This document shows positions 8,463 through 16,930 of a DNA stretch of 64,000 nucleotides, one piece after another. The notes below the pieces were generated by a model. That model did not search any database. It was not told where the DNA came from and saw only the letters and a list, made by a program, of their open reading frames with translations. This DNA is from Cryobacterium sp. MP_M3. GTDB taxonomy: Bacteria > Actinomycetota > Actinomycetes > Actinomycetales > Microbacteriaceae. The position numbers were made by a program, and so were the translations under genes. Positions within the stretch are counted from its first letter, which is position 1; each line of letters begins with the position of its first letter. The stretch lies in the NCBI RefSeq assembly GCF_015752155.1, contig NZ_JADOVI010000001.1, forward strand, positions 434,001 through 498,000, read 5' to 3'.

Positions 8463-9691
8463 TGGCAACCGCACAGGCCTGGGCCTACGTCGGCCGCGAT
8501 GCCAAGGGCAAGACGGTCAAGGGCAAGCTGGATGCCTCCAACGAGGGAGCCGTCGCGTCCCGCCTCAGTTCGATGGGCATCTCACCGACCTCGATCAAGG
8601 AGTCCGCGGAGGGGACCGGCCTGAACCGTGAGATCTCGATTCCCGGCTTCACCAAGGGCGTCGGGCTGAAAGACCTTGCAATCATGAGCCGCCAGATGGC
8701 GACCATGATCGGGTCCGGCCTGTCGCTGCTCCGCACCCTGAACATCCTCGCCGAGCAGACCGAGAACAAGCCGCTCGCGAAGATCCTCAAGCAGGTACGC
8801 GACGACGTCGAGACCGGTGTGTCGATCTCGGAGTCGTTCGCCAAGCATGGTGAGTCGTTCCCGCCGATCATGATCAACATGGTGCGCGCCGGCGAGACCG
8901 GAGGATTTCTGGATCGTGCGCTGGAGTCGATTGCCGTCAACTTCGAAAAGGAAGTGAAACTCCGCGGCACCATCAAATCGGCGATGACCTACCCAGTCAT
9001 CGTGCTGATCATGTCGCTCGTCTCTGTCATGATCATGCTCATCTTCATCGTCCCAATTTTCGAGAACATGTTTTCGGGGCTAGGCGGAGGACTCCCTCTC
9101 CCTACTCAGATTCTCGTGGACGTCTCGCACTCGATGGTCTACATCGTGCCGGTGCTCGTCGTGGCCATCGTGATCTTCAGCGTCTGGTGGCGGAAGAACA
9201 AGAACACGGAACGCGTTCGCAAGGCCCTTGACCCCATCAAACTCAAGATCCCGGTGTTCGGTTCATTGTTGAAGAAGATCGCCGTCGCCCGATTCAGCCG
9301 CAACTTCGCGAATATGATCGGCGCAGGCGTGCCGATTCTGCAGGCGCTGAAAATCGTTGGCGAAACCTCGGGTAACTGGGTCATCGAGAATGCCTTGACC
9401 AAGGTTGGCGAGTCTGTGCGCCAGGGACAGTCGATTTCGGCGCCACTTCTCGCGCAGCCCGTCTTCCCGCCCATGGTCACTCAGATGATCGCGGTCGGTG
9501 AAGACGCAGGCTCGCTCGAGACGATGCTCACGAAGATCGCCGATTTCTATGACCAGGAGGTGGAGTCCTCGACTGAGCAACTGACAGCCGCCATCGAGCC
9601 GCTCATGATCGCATTCCTCGGCGTGGTCATCGGCGGCATGGTCATTGCCCTCTACATGCCGATCTTCAGCCTCGCCGGCGCTATCAAATAA
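8462..9691 (+). CDS. pilC: Type IV pilus inner-membrane platform protein PilC
   Basis: A 409-residue protein with two T2SSF domains (about 75-200 and 275-400), each ending in membrane segments (for example ITYPVIVLIMSLVSVMIMLIF-like stretch near residues 175-200, a second segment near 220-240, and the last at 375-400). The N-terminal soluble part (YVGRDAKGKTVKGKLDA...) is the usual start of PilC/GspF. PilC forms the membrane platform that PilB and PilT turn to add or remove pilin. The start overlaps the pilT stop by one base. A 193-base gap follows before pilA. Confidence 0.95.
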   Translation: MATAQAWAYVGRDAKGKTVKGKLDASNEGAVASRLSSMGISPTSIKESAEGTGLNREISIPGFTKGVGLKDLAIMSRQMATMIGSGLSLLRTLNILAEQTENKPLAKILKQVRDDVETGVSISESFAKHGESFPPIMINMVRAGETGGFLDRALESIAVNFEKEVKLRGTIKSAMTYPVIVLIMSLVSVMIMLIFIVPIFENMFSGLGGGLPLPTQILVDVSHSMVYIVPVLVVAIVIFSVWWRKNKNTERVRKALDPIKLKIPVFGSLLKKIAVARFSRNFANMIGAGVPILQALKIVGETSGNWVIENALTKVGESVRQGQSISAPLLAQPVFPPMVTQMIAVGEDAGSLETMLTKIADFYDQEVESSTEQLTAAIEPLMIAFLGVVIGGMVIALYMPIFSLAGAIK

Positions 9692-9721
9692 CGACACGCT
9701 CACGGCCGTTGGATCGCCCGT

Positions 9722-9778
9722 ACCAGTCAGACCGCCTGTGTGACTGGTGTGACACATGTTGCCCCCAGCATTGGGGGC
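9722..9778. repeat. Two adjacent inverted repeats upstream of pilA
   Basis: ACCAGTCA (9722-9729) and TGACTGGT (9741-9748) form a perfect 8-bp inverted repeat around 11 bases. A second hairpin, GCCCCCA (9761-9767) with TGGGGGC (9772-9778), has a four-base loop. Neither is followed by a T-run. They could weaken readthrough from pilC or be operator sites for pilA; the sequence alone does not decide. Confidence 0.55.
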
Positions 9779-9830
9779 GCGATTTCGCAAAATACCCCTC
9801 CTTGTTGGGTCGTGGCTGAAAAATACCTGC

Positions 9831-9840
9831 GAATATTATA
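9831..9840 (+). promoter_or_regulatory. Possible pilA promoter -10 element
   Basis: A run of about 30 A/T-rich bases (9815-9846) stands out in this G/C-rich region and contains TATTAT at 9834-9839, a good -10 match located about 45 bases before the chosen pilA start. No -35 with normal spacing is obvious (TGGCTG at 9813-9818 would give only 15 bases). A dedicated promoter for the major pilin is plausible but weakly supported. Confidence 0.35.
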
Positions 9841-9884
9841 AAAGTCCGATCGGGCCCGACGGCCAGTTCACTGACAACTATGGA

Positions 9885-10331
9885 ATGGAAACCACCGTGC
9901 TCTCTCGCAGCCTCGCAGCCCTCAACCGCCGCCGCACCAACCCCGACGAAAACCAGAAGGGCTTCACTCTGATCGAGCTCCTCGTCGTCGTCATCATCAT
10001 CGGCATCCTCGCCGCGATCGCCGTCCCGGTCTACCTGGGCGTGCAGAGCAGCGCGAAAGACTCGGCTGTGAAGGCCGACCTCGACAACCTCAAGACCGCC
10101 GCAATTGCGTTCCAGACCAGCAGCCCGACGCAGGCGATGCCGACTTCGGTTGGCGACCTTGCCACAACCGTGACCCCAAGTGCTTCAAACTACACGTCCA
10201 TCCCGAAGCTCACGGCATCCGGCACGGGAGCGGCTGCGACTTTCAAGATCGTGGCACAAGGGTCGAACGGTAACTGGTGGAAGGTTTCCGACAGGACGCC
10301 CGTCACTGCGGCAGTGGCTGGCGACTACTAG
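9885..10331 (+). CDS. pilA: Major type IV pilin PilA
   Basis: A 148-residue prepilin. The class III signal reads NQKG^FTLIELLVVVIIIGILA, with Gly at -1, Phe at +1 and Glu at +5, followed by the long hydrophobic helix that forms the pilus core. Starting at ATG 9885 gives a 26-residue basic leader, much longer than the 6 residues of classical type IVa pilins; a GTG at 9897 would shorten it by four and has GGAA upstream. The mature protein would be about 122 residues with a small C-terminal globular domain and no cysteine pair, so the usual D-loop disulfide is missing. A terminator-like hairpin follows directly, consistent with high, separate expression of the major subunit. Confidence 0.93.
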   Translation: METTVLSRSLAALNRRRTNPDENQKGFTLIELLVVVIIIGILAAIAVPVYLGVQSSAKDSAVKADLDNLKTAAIAFQTSSPTQAMPTSVGDLATTVTPSASNYTSIPKLTASGTGAAATFKIVAQGSNGNWWKVSDRTPVTAAVAGDY

Positions 10332-10353
10332 CCCAAGAGGCTGAAGGTTCCGG

Positions 10354-10386
10354 AGAGTGGAGCGTGAACTTGCGCTCCACTCTTTT
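10354..10386 (+). terminator. Terminator-like hairpin after pilA
   Basis: AGAGTGGAGCG (10354-10364) pairs perfectly with CGCTCCACTCT (10373-10383) across an 8-base loop and runs into TTTT. An outer GCCCAA/TTGGGC pair (10331-10336 and 10385-10390) can extend it. It lies between pilA and the minor pilin genes and would stop or attenuate most pilA transcripts. Confidence 0.8.
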
Positions 10387-10472
10387 GGGCAACAGGGCGC
10401 TGTCATTTGGCTTTGACGATCGCCGACGCATTGCTCGGGACATCTTGGACTAGGTGACGGAAGGGTTGAGCA

Positions 10473-11816
10473 TTGGAACAGAACTGCACGCCAATAGCGG
10501 GACCGCACCGCGAAGCCGGCCTATCCCTCATCGAGATCATGGTAGCCATGATGATCTTTTCGATGATCGCATTGGGCGTGGGCTACGCCCTTGTCTCCAC
10601 TCTGACGATCGCAAGGGACAACAAGTCCCGCGAGATCGCTGCGAGTATCGCAGCTTCCGAGATCGATAGCGCGCGTGCCATCGGCAACCCGTTCTCCGTT
10701 CTTGATGTCGCTGCCCATGTCGTCACCACGACCGCCGCGGAAACGTACACGGTCACTCGAAAGACCGCTTGGGTGACCCCGACGGGTTCGGCTTCGACGT
10801 GTGGCGCTGGTGGCGGCGCGCTGCAATACAAACGCGTCACGGTTACCGTTTCCTGGCCAAAAATGAGGTCGACCGACCCGGTTACGAGCGACACCCTGCT
10901 CGCCCCAAGCACCCGCATCAATGACCCGAGCAAGGGTACCCTCCTGATTTCCGTGCTCGATTCCCGGGGGCTCGGTAAGTCCGGAATCACCTTCACAGCG
11001 ATCTCCTCGGCTGGTTCCTTGGTGACTACGCCCACGGATGCCGACGGGTGCAGCTTTGTCCTGCAGGCGCCGGCGGGCAGCTATACCGTCAAGCTCACCA
11101 ACACGGGAATGGTCGATTCGACTCAGGCAGCCAATCCCTCGATCACGCAAACGGTCACGGTTGGCACGTCCGCATCGTTCCCGTTCCAATACGACACTGC
11201 TGCCGGCTTCAACATAAAGTACGCGTCGAACATCCCGATTCCACAACCGAAGATCCCGACGAACCTCGACTATTCCTTCATCAATAGCTACGGTGTTTTT
11301 CCGCTGACTGCCACCGCCAACCACGTCGACCTGCATCCATACACCACGGGCTACCAGGCCGTCGCCGGCAAGTTCTCGGCGACCGGATGCCCCTCCGTCG
11401 ACCCTGAGGCATGGGCTCCGGACACGCGGGTGTCTCCGTCTCTCGTTGGCGTGCGCCAGCCGGTGACTCCCGCGACACCGGGGGTGACCACAAATATCAA
11501 TGTGCCGATGGGCGGTCTGGTTCTGACGGGGGGAACTGAGCAGTACCTGACCGCCGTATCTCAGTCGGCAACTCCGATTCCGGGTGAGCCATCGTGCCTG
11601 ACGTCACCGGCAACCACAATGACCTATGCCTTCGGCAATATCGTGCCCGCATCCGGCACCGTTCGGATCGCCCTGCCCTATGGCGCATGGAAGCTTTACA
11701 CCAGTGCCAGCCCCACGGGAACACTCGCGATCCTTCCTGCTGCTCGTGTTCAATCGCTTCTCACTGTCGGACTGCCACCTGATGTCAACGGGCTCTTCGC
11801 CTTGGATGCGCGATGA
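10473..11816 (+). CDS. Minor pilin (PilV-like) with carboxypeptidase-regulatory-like domain
   Basis: A 447-residue protein. No ATG precedes the signal, so the TTG at 10473, seven bases after GGAAGGG, is the likely start. The prepilin signal reads REAG^LSLIEIMVAMMIFSMIALG with Glu at +5. After the pilin helix, residues about 150-215 (beginning GTLLISVLDSRGLGKSGITF and ending PAGSYTVKLTNTG) look like a carboxypeptidase-regulatory/prealbumin-like beta domain, found on surface adhesins. The rest is a long beta-rich region. Minor pilins prime assembly and sit at the tip, so the large C-terminus may be an exposed adhesive part. Its stop overlaps the next start (ATGA), so the pair is coupled. Confidence 0.85.
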   Translation: MEQNCTPIAGPHREAGLSLIEIMVAMMIFSMIALGVGYALVSTLTIARDNKSREIAASIAASEIDSARAIGNPFSVLDVAAHVVTTTAAETYTVTRKTAWVTPTGSASTCGAGGGALQYKRVTVTVSWPKMRSTDPVTSDTLLAPSTRINDPSKGTLLISVLDSRGLGKSGITFTAISSAGSLVTTPTDADGCSFVLQAPAGSYTVKLTNTGMVDSTQAANPSITQTVTVGTSASFPFQYDTAAGFNIKYASNIPIPQPKIPTNLDYSFINSYGVFPLTATANHVDLHPYTTGYQAVAGKFSATGCPSVDPEAWAPDTRVSPSLVGVRQPVTPATPGVTTNINVPMGGLVLTGGTEQYLTAVSQSATPIPGEPSCLTSPATTMTYAFGNIVPASGTVRIALPYGAWKLYTSASPTGTLAILPAARVQSLLTVGLPPDVNGLFALDAR

Positions 11817-12529
11817 GGTCACGTGGAGTATTGTCTCGAGGGCATTCTTCGTCAGAGTCTGGTCTGAGCCTCGTCGAACTGCTCGTCAGCATGATGTTGC
11901 TTGGCCTGATCCTGGCGATGCTGACCGGTCTCTACCTAAGCGCCACGCGATCCGTTTCCTTTGGGCAGTCCATGGACGGCAGCACTCGGGTGGCGTCGAA
12001 TGCGGCCAATGAACTCAGCCAGGTCATGAGGTTCGCCACGACTCTCAAGGTCACCGGGGTGACGGCCGCGAGTCCGGCATTCGTCGCGGCGGGACGAGAG
12101 AGCGTGACCTTCTACAGCAATGTGGACGTCAACGCGATGACGAGTGTTGCCCTTCTGCCTGCCAGGCCAACCCGGGTCATGTTCGCGATCGATCCCACGA
12201 GCAGGGCGCTGATCGAGAGCCGGTGGACGGCGAGCGCGGCGGGGACCGCCTGGGTGTTTGCTGGGACGGCCTCCACGGCGAACTCGATTCTGAATCTGGG
12301 TGCCAGCTACGTGGCTCCTGGCGCCGGCGCTCCACTCTTCAGCTACTTCGACACCAGTGGAGTTGCGATTGCCACACCTGCGACGGGCAGTATGCCCGCG
12401 GCCGATCTCGCGAGGATCGGCTCAGTTCTCCTCACAATTAGCGTCCAAGGAACCAGCGGTAGTTCTGCCGGACCAGTCATCGTGGAAAACACGGTCGTGC
12501 TCCCCAACCTAGTGGCGGTGTCTCCATGA
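11813..12529 (+). CDS. Minor pilin (PilW-like)
   Basis: A 238-residue prepilin with signal SESG^LSLVELLVSMMLLGLILAM and Glu at +5, after a 17-residue basic/serine-rich leader. The mature part begins with the pilin helix continuing into ATRSVSFGQSMDGSTRVASNAANELSQ-like amphipathic helix, then a beta-rich domain, as in PilW/PilJ-type minor pilins. It overlaps both neighbours by four bases (ATGA at each end), placing it in one translational unit with the two flanking minor pilin genes. Cleavage would be done by PilD encoded three genes downstream. Confidence 0.85.
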   Translation: MRSRGVLSRGHSSSESGLSLVELLVSMMLLGLILAMLTGLYLSATRSVSFGQSMDGSTRVASNAANELSQVMRFATTLKVTGVTAASPAFVAAGRESVTFYSNVDVNAMTSVALLPARPTRVMFAIDPTSRALIESRWTASAAGTAWVFAGTASTANSILNLGASYVAPGAGAPLFSYFDTSGVAIATPATGSMPAADLARIGSVLLTISVQGTSGSSAGPVIVENTVVLPNLVAVSP

Positions 12530-14340
12530 TCAAACGGCGCTTCGGACCCTTCGCCAGGGTCCATAAGGACGAGGGCGGAGTCGCGCTTGTGGCCGTCATC
12601 GGCCTGTCCATCGTGATGCTCCTCCTGGCTGCGACTGCTCTCAGCTTCTCCACGAGCGGCATGGTCAAGGCGCGCACCGATCAGGACTGGAATGCAGCCC
12701 TTTCAGCAGCGTATGCCGGGGTCGATGAATACGCGAGCAGGTTGTCAAACGACAGTACGTACCAGAAGTTCGGAAACCCGGCTGCGCCCTTCACCCTTGC
12801 CACGGGTAGTTCCACCACGACAAGTCTTCCCGCAACAGGTAACGAGAACGCTGCCTTCGGCATCGGTAGTTCTGGCACTTGGGGAGGAGTAGCGGGGACA
12901 TCTGGGCGGGCATCCTTCCGCTACGAAGTGGACAATTCTCTGTACTCGATGTCGGGAATCGTCCGAATCCGGTCGACGGGGAAAGTCGGCCAGGTCACAC
13001 GGAGTGTTGTAGCGAACCTCAAACAGAAGGGCTTCATCGACTTCCTGTATTTCACTGACTACGAGATCATGGACCCGGACATTACGGGCAGCACGACCTG
13101 CGGCACTGCGCAGGTCAGCTACGCCCCTCACAACTCGAACTGCACGGAGATTCAATTCGCGTCGGCGGACGTGCTCAATGGCCCGGTGCATTCCAATGAC
13201 CGTATGCGTATCTGCGGGTCAACATTCAGCCAGGGGGTGACGACAAACACCACACTCAGCCCGAATTTCGTCAACACGTGCGCAAGCGATCCCATCGTGT
13301 GGGGAGTAGCCGGCGCGGTGGGACCGACCTATTCGGCGAAGATATCGCTGCCTCCGACGAATCAAAACATGAAGAATGAAACCCGCCAGGACCTACCGAT
13401 CGATGTGCCGCGACCGGGATGCATGTATACCGGGCCGACATCGATCACGTTTGATGCCACGGGAAACATGAGGGTCGTGTCGCCGTGGACCAAGTTCACG
13501 AGACCATCCTTGACCGTTGGCATTGCGAGCCAGAACCCGGCGGAATGTGGCTCTCTGGCCGCCTTGAATTCGACGACCGGTGCGCTGGTAACAGTCCCTG
13601 ATCAGAATCTGATCTTCGTTCAGAACGTGCAGAACGCCGGCGATCCGAACTATTGGGCATCAGGCACGACACCTGCCAACTTCACCTGCACGGGGAGCGG
13701 CGGCACCCAGGGATGGTCGTACGGCTCACCTGTTGTCACGCAATATCCGATCGTCGGTGAGACGGTTCCCGTTACCTCGACGTCCGCAATGCCTGCCTAT
13801 CAGTGTCGACGGGGCGACGCCTACGTGAAGGGTGTTGTCAACGGCGCCGTCACCGTGGCTGCAGAGAATTTCGTATACGTCACCGGCAACATCACCTACG
13901 CAGATCCAGCTTCCGACGTTCTTGGGCTTGTCGGCAATGGAGCCGTCTGGGTCTGGAATCCGATGACGGCGTGCTCGGGCTCAGGGTCTTCACGGACCTG
14001 CACGACAACGACTACGGCGGCAGCTCCTCCCCTGGGGAATCGGGCGATCAATGCCGCGATCCTGTCGGTTGGTCACACTTTTCAGGTGCAGAACTACGAA
14101 GTCGGTGCGCAGCACGGGATCCTCACCGTCCTCGGGGCCATCGCTCAGACCTATCGCGGGACAGTCGGGACGAACGGGGGCAGCGGCTCAACCGGATTCA
14201 CCAAGAACTACAGCTATGACACGCGCCTGAGATCGACGGCCCCGCCGAAGTTCCTTGCCCCGACGTCCACTACCTACGGCGTCACTCAGTACGTGGATGT
14301 TGCGTCGGCGTTCAAAGCGGATGGGACCACGATTCCGTGA
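12526..14340 (+). CDS. Large PilX-like pilus-associated protein
   Basis: A 604-residue protein with a prepilin-like N-terminus, DEGG^VALVAVIGLSIVMLLLAATAL. Glu at +5 is absent, as in PilX/GspK-type subunits that occupy the tip and need no partner above them. The exposed part contains FLYFTDYEIMDPD, a NGPVHSNDRMRICG motif and a C-terminal stretch with AAILSVGHTFQVQNYEVG, LTVLGAIAQTYRG and NYSYDTRL. This combination is recurrent in very large PilX-like proteins of pilus loci, whose function is unknown. Several cysteines (residues in TTCGTAQ, NSNCTE, MRICG, NTCASD, RPGCMY, AECGS, TCTGS, YQCRRG) suggest disulfide-stabilised extracellular folding. It overlaps pilD by GTGA. An adhesive or priming tip role is an inference. 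Confidence 0.8.
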   Translation: MIKRRFGPFARVHKDEGGVALVAVIGLSIVMLLLAATALSFSTSGMVKARTDQDWNAALSAAYAGVDEYASRLSNDSTYQKFGNPAAPFTLATGSSTTTSLPATGNENAAFGIGSSGTWGGVAGTSGRASFRYEVDNSLYSMSGIVRIRSTGKVGQVTRSVVANLKQKGFIDFLYFTDYEIMDPDITGSTTCGTAQVSYAPHNSNCTEIQFASADVLNGPVHSNDRMRICGSTFSQGVTTNTTLSPNFVNTCASDPIVWGVAGAVGPTYSAKISLPPTNQNMKNETRQDLPIDVPRPGCMYTGPTSITFDATGNMRVVSPWTKFTRPSLTVGIASQNPAECGSLAALNSTTGALVTVPDQNLIFVQNVQNAGDPNYWASGTTPANFTCTGSGGTQGWSYGSPVVTQYPIVGETVPVTSTSAMPAYQCRRGDAYVKGVVNGAVTVAAENFVYVTGNITYADPASDVLGLVGNGAVWVWNPMTACSGSGSSRTCTTTTTAAAPPLGNRAINAAILSVGHTFQVQNYEVGAQHGILTVLGAIAQTYRGTVGTNGGSGSTGFTKNYSYDTRLRSTAPPKFLAPTSTTYGVTQYVDVASAFKADGTTIP

Positions 14341-15176
14341 GTCCTTCGGTTGATGGCGCCATTGCCGGAATGCTCGTTGTGTTGGCCGGGATCTTTGGCC
14401 TGGTGGTTGGATCTTTCCTGAACGTCGTCATTTACAGGGTGCCGAACGGGCTGTCCGTTGTGTCGCCACCGAGCGCGTGCCCACGCTGTGGTGCGGCAAT
14501 CAGCCCGCGGGACAACGTTCCGGTCCTGTCCTGGTTGATTCTGGGTGGGAAATGTCGCTCATGCAAGGTCGCCATTGCGACGCGCTATCCCCTGGTTGAG
14601 TTGGGGACCGCACTGGCGTTTGCGGGGGTTACGGCCTGGGTGGTCGGTCTGCAGGCCGGGACCAATCCGATTCAAACGGTCCTGACGCTCCTTGCCTTTC
14701 TTTATCTTGCGGCCATCAGCATCGCGCTCGCGCTCATAGACCTGGACGTCCATCGGCTGCCGAACTCGATTGTCCTGCCGAGTTACGCGGTCGGCGGGGT
14801 GTTGCTCGGGACTTCCGGAATCCTTGGTGGCGACCTTGCGGCACTGCTCCGGGTTGGCATCGGCATGGCCATCTTGTGGGTCGCCTACCTTCTCATGGCG
14901 GTGGCATATCCCGGCGGCATGGGTTTTGGTGATGTTAAGCTCGCGGGCGTGCTCGGCATGTTCCTCGGCTACCTGGGCTGGGGTGAACTGGCGGTCGGCG
15001 CGTTCTCTGCGTTTCTGCTCGGCGGCGTCTTCGCACTGGGTCTCGTGGTCGCACGCCGCGCAAATCGAAAGAGCGGCATCCCATTCGGACCATGGATGTT
15101 GGCGGGAGCGTGGGTCGGGATCTTCTTTGGCGCCGCAGTGTGGGACGGTTACCTGAACCTACTTGGAGTGGCATAG
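14337..15176 (+). CDS. pilD: Prepilin peptidase PilD (A24 family)
   Basis: A 279-residue polytopic membrane aspartic protease that cuts prepilin leaders after Gly and usually methylates the new N-terminus. The N-terminal part has FGLVVGSFLNVVIYRVP and a tetracysteine site (CPRCG and CRSCK), typical of bifunctional enzymes. The two catalytic aspartates are in ALIDLDVHRLP (about residues 140-150) and GMGFGDVKLAG (about 195-205). About eight membrane helices are visible. GTG 14337 overlaps the upstream stop by four bases, so it is coupled to the PilX-like gene. It is the processing enzyme for all four pilins encoded just upstream. Confidence 0.95.
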   Translation: MSPSVDGAIAGMLVVLAGIFGLVVGSFLNVVIYRVPNGLSVVSPPSACPRCGAAISPRDNVPVLSWLILGGKCRSCKVAIATRYPLVELGTALAFAGVTAWVVGLQAGTNPIQTVLTLLAFLYLAAISIALALIDLDVHRLPNSIVLPSYAVGGVLLGTSGILGGDLAALLRVGIGMAILWVAYLLMAVAYPGGMGFGDVKLAGVLGMFLGYLGWGELAVGAFSAFLLGGVFALGLVVARRANRKSGIPFGPWMLAGAWVGIFFGAAVWDGYLNLLGVA

Positions 15177-15216
15177 CAATGCACCAGTTCGGAAGCAGCA
15201 GTGAGGGAGCGGACAC

Positions 15217-16266
15217 GTGGCAACGAGCGTCGTAGGAATCGATATCGGCAGCAGTTCTCTGCGCGCGGTGGAAGTGGGAGGCCAGGGCAAGTCCAAGCCC
15301 ACCCTCCTGCGTTATTTCGAAGTTCCGCTGCCCGAAGGAGCGGTCAACAGTGGCGAGGTCATTGAACCCAACACCGTTGCTGCGGCCTTGAAACACCTCT
15401 GGACCGCGGGCGGGTTCAAATCCAAGGACGTGATTCTCGGGATGGGTAATCAGCGCGTACTCGCGCGTGATCTGACCGTTCCGAAGATGTCGCTTGCACG
15501 CATCCGGGAATCGCTCCCGTTCGAAGTGCAGGAGATGCTTCCGGTTCCCGTCGCCGAGGCCGTGCTCGACTTCTACCCCATCGCAGAGACTGTGGGCGAA
15601 AACGGCCCGATGGTGCGTGGCCTCCTGATTGCAGCCGTCAAGCAGGCCGTGCTCGCGAACGTCAACGCAACCCAACTGGCGGGCCTCACCACTGTGGATG
15701 TCGATCTGATTCCGTTCGCCCTCAGCCGGGTATTGCTGTCCCGACCGGGTGTGCGCGGAACCGTGGCCCTCGTCGACATCGGCGGAAGCACCACGAGCGT
15801 CGTGATTGCATCGGACGGCGTTCCCCAGTTCGTGCGCATCATTGCGACTGGCGGAGACGACATCACCCAGGCGCTACTTCGCGATCTCGGGCCTGAGGGC
15901 GAGCCCGCCGATGCGGTCAAGCGCCGGCTTGGACTTGCGACCGGGTCGGTCGCCGTCGAAGACAAACGCGCGGTCGAGATCATCTACCGGATCGCCAGTG
16001 AACAACTCAACAGCCTTCGGAACACCATCAACTACTTCGTCAACACCCGCCCGTCGGATGCCGTGCACAGCATCGTGTTGAGTGGGGGAGGGGCTCAATT
16101 GCGCGGTTTGCCTGAGGCACTGGCTGAAATGACTCGCCTCGCCGTGGAGGTGGGCGACCCGTTCTCGACCGTGACGCTGGCCAAGAACATCAATGCCGAG
16201 GAGATCAAGAACTTCAGTTCAGCCCTCACCGTGGCACTGGGGCTCGCTCTGGGGCGTGTGGCATGA
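15217..16266 (+). CDS. pilM: Type IV pilus actin-like protein PilM
   Basis: A 349-residue cytoplasmic ATP-binding protein of the FtsA/PilM group. Phosphate 1 loop is VVGIDIGSSSLRAVEV (residues 4-19) and phosphate 2 loop is VALVDIGGSTTSVVI (about 185-199); an adenosine motif SGGGAQLRGL lies near 290. PilM binds the short cytoplasmic tail of PilN and links the motors to the membrane alignment complex. The GTG start at 15217 follows a GAGGGAGCGG stretch. It overlaps pilN by four bases (ATGA), giving the standard pilMNO order. Confidence 0.93.
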   Translation: MATSVVGIDIGSSSLRAVEVGGQGKSKPTLLRYFEVPLPEGAVNSGEVIEPNTVAAALKHLWTAGGFKSKDVILGMGNQRVLARDLTVPKMSLARIRESLPFEVQEMLPVPVAEAVLDFYPIAETVGENGPMVRGLLIAAVKQAVLANVNATQLAGLTTVDVDLIPFALSRVLLSRPGVRGTVALVDIGGSTTSVVIASDGVPQFVRIIATGGDDITQALLRDLGPEGEPADAVKRRLGLATGSVAVEDKRAVEIIYRIASEQLNSLRNTINYFVNTRPSDAVHSIVLSGGGAQLRGLPEALAEMTRLAVEVGDPFSTVTLAKNINAEEIKNFSSALTVALGLALGRVA

Positions 16267-16928
16267 TCCGGGCCGCGAAGAACGACGTTCTGGTGATGGG
16301 CGGGGAACCACGTGTTGACCTGCTCCCGCCGGAAGTACACAAGGAACGCGCGGCGAGAGTGGTACGTCGGCGGTTGGGTCTCGGCGTCGTCGGCGTCGTC
16401 GCCGTCATGCTCGTGGCAGGTGGCGCAGCGACGGCGCTATCGGTCCAGGCGCAGTTTCAGCTTGCCTACGAGCAATCACTGACCCCCGGACTCGTGGCCG
16501 AGCAGTCGAAGTACGTGGAAGTGCGCACGATCCAGGGCGAGGTCAACAAAGTCGAGGCCGCCCAACAGGTTGGCGTGTCGACCGAGATCGACTGGAAGAA
16601 ATACCTTGAGGGCGTACAGGCCATCCTGCCGACCAGCGTGACGATCGAGACCGTGGCGGTGGACTCGGCCACGCCCCTCGCTATCTACACCCAGCCGACC
16701 GCTCCGCTCCAGGGGCCCCGCGTGGCGACGGTGACGTTCACGGCCAAAAGCCCCGTGCTCCCGGACGTACCCACCTGGCTGACGTCCCTGGCAACCCTGC
16801 CCGGCTTCGCGGATGCCCTCCCGGGTTCGGTGACACTGGAAGAAAACACTGGTGTCTACACGGTGAATATCACCATGCACGTGGACGATGCCGCTTATGC
16901 GCAGCGTTTCGTCGCTGAGGGGAAGTAA
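16263..16928 (+). CDS. pilN: Type IV pilus alignment protein PilN
   Basis: A 221-residue bitopic membrane protein. The cytoplasmic tail carries PRVDLLPPEV (residues 16-25), the actinobacterial form of the INLLP motif that inserts in the PilM groove. One membrane helix follows (about residues 40-62). The rest is a coiled segment and a ferredoxin-like extracellular domain (VTIETVAV to VTFTAKSP and VYTVNITMHV). Together with PilO it forms the alignment complex between motor and pilus. It is coupled to pilM by overlap and pilO starts two bases after its stop. Confidence 0.88.
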   Translation: MIRAAKNDVLVMGGEPRVDLLPPEVHKERAARVVRRRLGLGVVGVVAVMLVAGGAATALSVQAQFQLAYEQSLTPGLVAEQSKYVEVRTIQGEVNKVEAAQQVGVSTEIDWKKYLEGVQAILPTSVTIETVAVDSATPLAIYTQPTAPLQGPRVATVTFTAKSPVLPDVPTWLTSLATLPGFADALPGSVTLEENTGVYTVNITMHVDDAAYAQRFVAEGK

Positions 16929-16930
16929 TC

